From Syntrophaceae bacterium UBA6109 (GTDB taxonomy: Bacteria; Desulfobacterota; Syntrophia; Syntrophales; UBA6109), in NCBI GenBank assembly GCA_002428445.1, contig DIWJ01000067.1, positions 1-20,292 on the forward strand: a stretch of 20,292 bases of DNA. The letters are read 5' to 3'. Shown here piece by piece: positions 6,674-12,546 of the stretch (position 1 is the first letter of the stretch; every line of letters starts with the position of its first letter). The translations under genes and the position numbers were made by a program. The notes under the pieces are model-generated. The model ran no database searches. It was not told where the DNA came from and worked only from the letters and a program-made list of their open reading frames with translations.

Positions 6674-7807
6674 ATGAGAAATCCTTTGCGATGCATCGTC
6701 TGCAGCGGTCTTGTGTGCATGGTTCTCTTCACGGTTTGCATGGATTCCTCACCGGCGTCCGAGGTTGACAGCCTTGTTCGAGATATTGAGAAATTGGCAG
6801 CCGCCAATGAATCATCTTCCGAGGAATTTGACTCATCGTTACTGGAGAGAGTGGAATCAGCGCCGCAGGCTGCGATCGCAGACGCATTCGTACCCAGGCT
6901 GGTTGATCCCAAAGCTACGGAAAAGCAGTTGGCGATCTATGCCTGGGTATTGGGAGTGGCCAGAGATCCCCGGTCCGTCGATCCGCTTATTTTCTTATGC
7001 AGGAAATCAACATCTGAATGGGTGCAACGCAATTGTTATCTTGCTCTTGCAGTAATCGGTGCTCAGAAGTCTGGCGAGTTCCTCTATGCAACCCTCGAAG
7101 CGACAAGAGACCAAGAGAAGCGGTATGTCCTCTTGGACTTTCTGGCCCAGATGCAATATGAGGCCGCGCTGCCGAGGACCGGAGAAATTCTTAAACTGGA
7201 TCCTAAAGAATACTATTGGCAGTCCATCTTCATTTTCGGAAAGATGGGAGACAAGGCTGTCCCGTTTCTCATCGAAAAAATAAACGATCCCGATCGAAAT
7301 GTTCGAGTAAACGCAATAAACGTTGTGGGCGCGTGGCTGCTTGCGAAGGAGTCGGCCCAGCCCCTCAGAGAGCGGTTCTGGAAAGAGAAAGCCCCGGAGA
7401 TGCGCCTCCTGATCCTGAGTGCTTTGGAGAGGGTGACCGACGATCCTCGCAAAGTCAAAGAATTCTCCAAGAAAATCCTTGAAAAGGAAAAAGAGGAATC
7501 TGTGCGGAAATACGCACGTGAAACAATCGACCATTTCGACAACAAGCTGAAGGAAGATCTGGAAGCTTTCAGAAGGAAAAAGAGGATTTCTCCGGCGGTA
7601 TTTGCCGGGCAATACGATCGGATATACAAGTCTGCCGGCAAGCAGGGATTCTATGAGATTATTTCGGCTGCCAGTTCATGGGAGGATGAGCCGAAGCTCA
7701 AGAAACTTCGCGAACGTGTGCTTCAAAGAAACTCCGACGAATGCTTCTACGATTATGAAAAGATAAATGATATCATAATGTTCAATCGCCTGATGCGCAA
7801 CCAATAA
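6674..7807 (+). CDS. Secreted HEAT-repeat protein
   Basis: A 377-residue protein from ATG 6674, preferred over ATG 6659 because GGGGGAAG stands just upstream of it. Residues 1-28 form a signal peptide with probable cleavage near SPAS; the cysteine at the end of LFTVC is not in a good lipobox. From about residue 60 to 290 the sequence shows repeated helical pairs of HEAT type: runs such as DPRSVDPLI, GDKAVPFLIEKINDPD and NVRVNAINVVGAW. The C-terminus is charged. HEAT-repeat proteins occur among immunity proteins of polymorphic toxins and also as general scaffolds; the choice here rests on its position at the end of the array. It is expected in the periplasm. Confidence 0.7.
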   Translation: MRNPLRCIVCSGLVCMVLFTVCMDSSPASEVDSLVRDIEKLAAANESSSEEFDSSLLERVESAPQAAIADAFVPRLVDPKATEKQLAIYAWVLGVARDPRSVDPLIFLCRKSTSEWVQRNCYLALAVIGAQKSGEFLYATLEATRDQEKRYVLLDFLAQMQYEAALPRTGEILKLDPKEYYWQSIFIFGKMGDKAVPFLIEKINDPDRNVRVNAINVVGAWLLAKESAQPLRERFWKEKAPEMRLLILSALERVTDDPRKVKEFSKKILEKEKEESVRKYARETIDHFDNKLKEDLEAFRRKKRISPAVFAGQYDRIYKSAGKQGFYEIISAASSWEDEPKLKKLRERVLQRNSDECFYDYEKINDIIMFNRLMRNQ

Positions 7808-7832
7808 TGTTTGCAGGTCAAGGCGGCGGATT

Positions 7833-7857
7833 CAGGCGGACGGCTCTCAACCGCCTG
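7833..7857. other. Inverted repeat after the HEAT gene
   Basis: CAGGCGG and CCGCCTG form seven-base arms around an 11-base loop, 26 bases after the HEAT gene stop. No T-run follows, so it is at best a weak terminator. Confidence 0.3.
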
Positions 7858-7968
7858 CGTTCCGCGTCGTCACCCGTTTGAAATACGATCCCAAGACAAC
7901 CGTTCCAAATAGAGTGACAATAATCTTGAAGATTATCTGCGCCAGCTTCATCCCAACGATAAATTCCT

Positions 7969-7997
7969 TTGACAAATGGTAGCCGACTGGCTACGGT
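7969..7997 (+). promoter_or_regulatory. Promoter with embedded operator for the toxin-antitoxin pair
   Basis: A perfect TTGACA (7969-7974) is followed after 17 bases by TACGGT (7992-7997). The spacer holds a perfect six-base inverted repeat GTAGCC-GACT-GGCTAC (7979-7994). Operators between -35 and -10 are typical of autoregulated toxin-antitoxin operons repressed by the HTH antitoxin. The -10 is poor (3 of 6) and abuts ATG 7998, so translation would start at ATG 8007. Confidence 0.4.
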
Positions 7998-8293
7998 ATG
8001 GCCGTGATGGAAATCCGCAAGACTGAAGTCTTTGCAAAATGGATCGATGAAATGCGAGATATCCACGAACGCGCTCGTATCTTGGTCCGCATAGGAGGCT
8101 AGCGGCTGGAAACCCGGGAGATGTCCGGCCGGTGGGTGAAGGCGTATCAGAATTGCGCATCGCTTATGGACCAGGCTATCGGGTGTATTACAAGGAACAG
8201 GGGCGGAAGGTTATTATTCTTCTTGTCGGCGGCGATAAATGCTCACAGGCCGGGGATATTAAGACTGCCCTACGCTTAGCGCGGAATCTATAG
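7998..8293 (+). pseudogene. higB: HigB/RelE-like addiction-module toxin, frameshifted
   Basis: The first frame (ATG 7998 or 8007) reads MEIRKTEVFAKWIDEMRD and ARILVRI and stops at TAG 8100-8102 after about 34 residues. From 8093 another frame continues with RRLAAGNPGDVRPVGEGVSE, then LRIAYGPGYRVYY, KVIILLVGGDK and DIKTALRLARNL to TAG 8291-8293. Joined, this is a normal-length toxin of the HigB-like addiction-module killer family (RelE superfamily mRNA interferase). One base appears to be missing around the ATAGGAGG at 8091-8098. The paired antitoxin starts nine bases after the stop. Single-base loss or sequencing error is most likely. The AGGAGG at the break could in principle promote frameshifting or reinitiation, but it does not have the usual slippery-site arrangement. 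Confidence 0.75.
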
Positions 8294-8302
8294 GAGCTCG
8301 TC

Positions 8303-8608
8303 ATGGCTAAGACCCTTACTACGAAATACGACGTCGCCGAGCATCTTCGCACGCCGGAAGAAATGGCCGCTTATCTCGAAGCTTGCCTTGAGGAAGCAAA
8401 TGGTGATGCGGCCCTCATCGCCAAAGCGCTGGGCGATATTGCGCGGGCCAAAGGCATGGCGCAGGTGGCGCGTGATGCCGGCTTATCCCGTGAGAGTCTC
8501 TACAAGGCGCTCTCCGGAGAAAGAAGCCCCGGTTTCGACACAATCCTGAAAGTTGTACGCGCACTCGGCTTGAAATTGCATGCAGAGGCAATTCGGGCAA
8601 ATTGCTGA
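8303..8608 (+). CDS. higA: HigA-like antitoxin with HTH domain
   Basis: A 101-residue addiction-module antidote protein. It would bind its toxin and repress its own promoter. The N-terminal third (TTKYDVAEHLRTPEEMAAYL) is the typical toxin-binding start; residues 53-95 are a Cro/XRE-like helix-turn-helix (GMAQVARDAGLSRESLYKAL, then FDTILKVVRALG). AGGAG lies seven bases before ATG 8303 and the gene follows the toxin by nine bases, as in the usual toxin-first order. It is intact while the toxin is broken. The gene stops exactly where the purF relic begins in the same frame, so a few original C-terminal residues could have been replaced. Confidence 0.85.
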   Translation: MAKTLTTKYDVAEHLRTPEEMAAYLEACLEEANGDAALIAKALGDIARAKGMAQVARDAGLSRESLYKALSGERSPGFDTILKVVRALGLKLHAEAIRANC

Positions 8609-8914
8609 AAAGCCCGGGCGAGCTGCCCGCCGACGCGCTACCCCTGCGCCTACGGGATCGATTTTTCATCAAAAGGTGAGCTCATCGCCGCCGAGAAATT
8701 CGAGGAAGACATCGCCCAGTTCATCGGCCTCGATTCGCTGCATTACCTCTCCGTCGACGGCATGGTGGAGGCGACGGGGCTGGGCAAGGAAGACTTCTGC
8801 CTCGCCTGCTACACCGGCCAGCACCCCATCCGGCCGCCCGACTCCATGGAAAAGCTCTGCGTCGAGAAGCGGCGAGAAAATCAATCTAACTTTTTTCCAA
8901 GAACCTTCGAGTGA
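8609..8914 (+). pseudogene. purF: 3' fragment of purF (amidophosphoribosyltransferase)
   Basis: No start is present. In the frame right after the antitoxin stop the translation gives SCPPTRYPCAYGIDF, KGELIAAEKFEEDIAQFIG, DSLHYLSVDGMVEATG and DFCLACYTGQHPI. These match the PurF C-terminus, where S-P-P-T-R-x-P-C-x-Y-G-I-D is a PRPP-binding-site signature and DFCxACxTGxYP is near the end. About 90 residues of a protein of roughly 470 remain, so the fragment is inactive. It is GC-rich compared with its neighbours. Homology ends around 8871 and the frame runs on into AT-rich sequence to a stop at 8912. A second, shorter copy of its last 57 bases lies at 10349-10404, on the far side of the Fic gene. 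Confidence 0.8.
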
Positions 8915-8970
8915 GAAGTATGAAGAGCGGACGGCAAAAGAGAGATTTTGTCCGGACTCACTTTTTTCTT

Positions 8971-9071
8971 TTGACTTTACTGCGGATCATGATATAGGAC
9001 ATCGAAGTGGACATATTTCTAGATATTGAGTTGCTTATACGTTGTAACATATTACAATCGCTAATTATAAT
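8971..9071 (+). promoter_or_regulatory. Promoter region and palindromic operator of the fic gene
   Basis: Two candidate promoters are visible in AT-rich sequence. The upstream one is TTGACT (8971-8976), 16 bases, TATAGG (8993-8998). The downstream one is TTGTAA (9042-9047), 18 bases, TATAAT (9066-9071). A perfect inverted repeat TTGTAA-CATA-TTACAA (9042-9057) covers the second -35, a good place for a repressor. The Fic protein has a C-terminal winged-helix-like domain that could bind it; this is inference. Confidence 0.45.
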
Positions 9072-9092
9072 TCTATAATGATAGGGACATAA

Positions 9093-10256
9093 ATGCGGTC
9101 ACATGAAGAGACACATCCATGGTTGAGCTTCTCATTGGACATGAGAAAGGTAAATTTTACCACTTGGATGCTTCTCGGTGAGGCCCAGTCAAAATGCGAG
9201 CATATTGCGGGGGTTCCGTTAAGGCCTCAGACCGCAAAGATTCTGCATAGTATCTACCTGGCCAAAGGTGCCTTGGCGACTACCGCAATAGAGGGCAACA
9301 CGCTGTCTGAAGAAGAGGTTCTGAAGAGAATTGAAGGGAAGTTGTCACTCCCCCCATCGAGGGAATATTTGGGGCAGGAAATTGATAACATTGTCGAGGC
9401 GTGCAACGGGATTGCCGAAGAGTTGTTCCGTGAAGACGGGCCGGTGGATCTCTGTGTTTCCCGGATAAGAGATTTTAACAAGCTGGTGCTGAAAAGCCTC
9501 CCCCTCCAAGACGGAGTCCTGCCGGGAGAAATAAGAAGACATTCCGTAGGCGTCGGCCGCTACCGGGCTGTTGAGGCTGTGGACTGCGAATTCTTGCTTG
9601 AGAAACTGTGTAAATGGTTCAGTGAAGATTTTATTGCACCCAATAAGGATCTTCAGATGGCATTTGGGATCCTGAAGGCAATCATTGCTCATATTTATAT
9701 TGCATGGATTCATCCATTCGGCGATGGCAATGGTCGAACAGCAAGGCTTATCGAATTTCGAACGCTGCTTTCATGCGGTGTGCCTTCTGCGGCGGCGCAT
9801 CTATTAAGCAATCATTACAATCAGACGCGCAGCGAATATTACAGGCAACTCGAAATGACGAGCCAATCCGGAGGTGATTTGCTGCCGTTCGTCGAATACG
9901 CCTTGCGGGGATTCGTTGACGGCCTCAAGGAACAATTGGATCGCATCAGGCAGCAGCAGTGGGATGTCACATGGCGCAATTACGTTCATGAAATGTTTAA
10001 AGACAAGTCAGGAGAAGCCCATGACAGGCGAAGGCGCCTTGCCTTGGATCTGTCGCTGAGAGATGACCCCATACCGTTATCTAAACTCACGGAGATTACT
10101 CCGCGAGTGGCAAGTGCATATGCGAAGAAGACGCAGAAGACGTTGGCGAGAGACCTCAATATGTTAAAATCATTGGGCTTGATTGAACTTACTGCCGGAG
10201 GATACCGGGCCAAGAAGGAAATTATCCTCGCTTTCCTGCCGGCCCGAAAATCTTAG
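9093..10256 (+). CDS. Fic-family protein (class II, probable AMP transferase)
   Basis: A 387-residue Fic protein, expected to transfer AMP or another nucleotide moiety to hydroxyl groups of target proteins. The catalytic motif HPFGDGNGRTAR starts at H207 and is fully canonical. An inhibitory helix motif, T63-x-x-x-E67-G (in ATTAIEGN), lies N-terminal to it, as in class II Fic proteins, where the glutamate blocks ATP until relieved. An N-terminal Fic_N-like segment precedes it, and residues about 300-387 look like a winged-helix DNA-binding domain (LSKLTEITPRVASAYAKKTQ, then LKSLGLIELTAGGYRAKKE). AGGGA stands five bases before the ATG. No separate antitoxin gene is adjacent, as expected for a self-inhibited protein. 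It lies between two purF fragments. Confidence 0.9.
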   Translation: MRSHEETHPWLSFSLDMRKVNFTTWMLLGEAQSKCEHIAGVPLRPQTAKILHSIYLAKGALATTAIEGNTLSEEEVLKRIEGKLSLPPSREYLGQEIDNIVEACNGIAEELFREDGPVDLCVSRIRDFNKLVLKSLPLQDGVLPGEIRRHSVGVGRYRAVEAVDCEFLLEKLCKWFSEDFIAPNKDLQMAFGILKAIIAHIYIAWIHPFGDGNGRTARLIEFRTLLSCGVPSAAAHLLSNHYNQTRSEYYRQLEMTSQSGGDLLPFVEYALRGFVDGLKEQLDRIRQQQWDVTWRNYVHEMFKDKSGEAHDRRRRLALDLSLRDDPIPLSKLTEITPRVASAYAKKTQKTLARDLNMLKSLGLIELTAGGYRAKKEIILAFLPARKS

Positions 10257-10792
10257 AAGAAAGCTGGAGTCGGTTGCATCCTTCGTCCGATGGAGCCCGC
10301 GTGATATTTCCGGAATACATCTCTCCGGTTGCTCCGGACATATCTCCCCGGCCACGGCCCCATCCAGCCGCCGGACGCCTGGAAAAGCTCTGTTTCGGGA
10401 AGCGTTGAGCAGGTTCCCTCCCGCAACAACACACGTCTAACCTGTTGTTTCCGCGAAGGCAGGAATCCGAAAAGGATGAAACTGATTCAATAAAGTTACC
10501 CTGGACTCGCATTTGTTGCTGCCCCGCATTCTCATCATCCATGAGCAGTTGTCCAAACGTTATCCGATGAAATTCGTTGACTTTGCCGCACTGCCTGCTA
10601 ATTTACGACATACAGTAAAAAGCTGATGTCCTCGAAACGCGACGTTTCAGGAATGTCTCGTGACGCTGAAGCGGATTGAAGAGCGTTTTACTAGGACACC
10701 GCGTCAGGCTCGAGTATGATGATCGCTAGCAGATAAGCTCTCGGCGTGCGTTTGGCGGTACAAAAACCACATTGAAAAAACAGGAGCATATT
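10257..10792. other. 536-base gap between fic and the AIPR gene
   Basis: The gap holds the second purF fragment (10349-10404) and a 15-base inverted repeat GAAACG-CGA-CGTTTC (10634-10648) that could be an operator or hairpin. No ORF with a plausible start and family match was found. AGGAG at 10782-10786 belongs to the next gene. Confidence 0.5.
10349..10404 (+). pseudogene. purF: Second fragment of the purF 3' end
   Basis: Fifty-six bases align with 8815-8871 with about ten differences including one single-base gap. Identical blocks include CCCCATCC, GCCGCC and TGGAAAAGCTCTG. The gap removes an A from the former GACTCCATGG and shifts the frame, so this piece is dead. It forms a diverged direct repeat with the first copy on the other side of fic. 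Confidence 0.6.
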
Positions 10793-12490
10793 ATGGCAAC
10801 ATTGCTTGATTGGAATGCAGTTTCGCACAAGGTCAAGTCTTACATCGGAGAGTCCCCGTATTGCACCACACCAAATACTGCTTTCACTTATGTCGCCCTC
10901 GAATACCTACTCGGCTTGTCTCCCGAAGAAATCGAAGATGCTATCACCGACGGCCCGAATGACCGCGGCATTGATGCTGTGTGTGTTGATGAGCGGGACG
11001 GCCAGAACGTGATTCATCTTTTCCAGTTCAAGTATGTGAATACCTTTGATAAGGCTAAGAAGAACTTCCCTTCGACAGAAATCGATAAACTCCTTTCCTT
11101 CTGTGCCGATCTGTTAAACCAAGACCCGAGAATGAAGGAAACCTGTAATCCTATTCTATGGACAAAAGTTCAGGAAATATGGAGTGCTCTCAGAAATCCC
11201 ACTCCCTCATTCGAAGTTCATTTCTGCGCCAATATGAAGGGCCTCGTGGAACCCCAGCAACAGCGGTTGATGTCCGCACTTTCCACTTACCGATCATTTA
11301 CCGTGAATCACCATACGCTTGACTCCCTTGTTCGGCTCTTTCTTGAGAAGAAGCAGCCGAAGATTAATGCCCAGTTGACAGTTGTAGATAAAAATTATTT
11401 CGAAAGAACGGATGGCAATATTCGAGGGCTAATAGTGACGCTTGATTCAACCGAGCTCATTAAGTTGATAACTAGCCCTGACGAGCCGTCCCAAGTACGC
11501 GAGGACATCTTTAACGACAATGTGCGCATCTACTTAACGAAAAAGAATCGCATCAATAGGAAGATCCATGCGACTGCACTCTCTGATCGAAACGTTGAAT
11601 TCTGGTACTTAAACAATGGGATCACCATCACCTGCGACTCCTTCTCCTACCAACCCGGCGTTCGTGCGCCTGTTGTGACCCTTGAAAACGTGCAAATTGT
11701 CAACGGAGGCCAGACTTCAAACGCGCTCTTTGAAGCGTACCGTGAACAACCGGAGAAACTTCAAAATGTACTCATTCTCGCTCGGATTTATGAAACCAGA
11801 GCCCGAGATATTACAGCTGACATAGCAGAGGCCACCAATAGCCAGACGCCAATAAATACTCGTGATCTCCGGTCCAACGACGAAGTGCAAAAGAAGTTGG
11901 AGGAAAGCTTCCGTGATCAGGAGATGTATTACGAGCGCAAAGCGAGGCAACACCATGAACAGCCAAGGAAGGCGCGTATCGATGCCATGAGTGCCGGGCA
12001 GGCTTTTCTCGCTTATTCGCTTGGATATCCAGAAGTCGCTAAGAAAGACCGCGCTAGAGTGTTCGGTGATTTGTATGACAGTATCTTTAATGATAACATT
12101 ACCACACAGAAACTACTCGTGCCCTTCAAAATATTTGCTGGGATCGAAGCGATTAAGCGTGATCTGCAGCGAAAGATCAAGAAGGGGAACCCCTTCAATA
12201 TTGATCTTCTTTTCCTTATCGACGGGGCTTACCATGTGCTTTTCACCGTGGCTGAGCTTTGCGAGAGCCGCGGCGCCGATCCATTTGAAGAAGCGAAGGC
12301 AAAGGATATGATTCCTCGCTCGATAGACTTGATAAAAGAACTCGTCAAACAAGAAAGCATGCGTGACGATGCCTTCACAGCCAGCAGATTCTTTAAAGAT
12401 GCGAAGACCAAAGCAAAGATTCAAAGAATGATCACTGAAAGCGAATGCCGACGAGTACCTGCTTCTGGGCGGAAGAAACGGACCAGTTGA
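10793..12490 (+). CDS. AIPR-family abortive phage infection protein
   Basis: A 565-residue protein from ATG 10793, chosen over TTG 10772 because AGGAG lies six bases upstream. The middle and C-terminal parts match the AIPR (abortive infection phage resistance) family: FNDNVRIYLTKKN near residue 240, FWYLNNGITI, then QIVNGGQTSNAL near 300-312. The N-terminus has a nuclease-like pattern, D61 (in RGIDAVCVDE) followed by Q78-F-K80, the D...Q-x-K arrangement of restriction-endonuclease-like folds. By family it probably acts in anti-phage defence, perhaps as a nucleic-acid cutter; the reaction is not settled. No partner gene is adjacent. Its base composition is lower in GC than the gene that follows. 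Confidence 0.85.
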   Translation: MATLLDWNAVSHKVKSYIGESPYCTTPNTAFTYVALEYLLGLSPEEIEDAITDGPNDRGIDAVCVDERDGQNVIHLFQFKYVNTFDKAKKNFPSTEIDKLLSFCADLLNQDPRMKETCNPILWTKVQEIWSALRNPTPSFEVHFCANMKGLVEPQQQRLMSALSTYRSFTVNHHTLDSLVRLFLEKKQPKINAQLTVVDKNYFERTDGNIRGLIVTLDSTELIKLITSPDEPSQVREDIFNDNVRIYLTKKNRINRKIHATALSDRNVEFWYLNNGITITCDSFSYQPGVRAPVVTLENVQIVNGGQTSNALFEAYREQPEKLQNVLILARIYETRARDITADIAEATNSQTPINTRDLRSNDEVQKKLEESFRDQEMYYERKARQHHEQPRKARIDAMSAGQAFLAYSLGYPEVAKKDRARVFGDLYDSIFNDNITTQKLLVPFKIFAGIEAIKRDLQRKIKKGNPFNIDLLFLIDGAYHVLFTVAELCESRGADPFEEAKAKDMIPRSIDLIKELVKQESMRDDAFTASRFFKDAKTKAKIQRMITESECRRVPASGRKKRTS

Positions 12491-12546
12491 CACGACCGAT
12501 GGAATTTGATGGTGCACAGCGTTGCGTTCTCCGAAGGAGTCCGATC

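Noticed and set aside
7007..7612. 201-codon open frame opposite the HEAT-repeat gene
   Set aside because: The plus-strand gene has signal peptide, ribosome site and repeats; the antisense frame has none.
8091..8102. Programmed frameshift in the HigB-like toxin
   Set aside because: AGGAGG lies at the break rather than at the usual distance upstream of a slippery site, and no slippery heptamer is present, so an indel is the simpler view.
8580..9029. 149-codon frame across the purF fragment
   Set aside because: It is out of frame with the PurF motifs and is low-complexity Ser/Pro/Thr/Arg, a shadow of GC-rich coding sequence.
12487..12515. TTGACA just after the AIPR stop as promoter of the CHAT gene
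   Set aside because: No acceptable -10 lies at 16 to 18 bases; the match may be chance.
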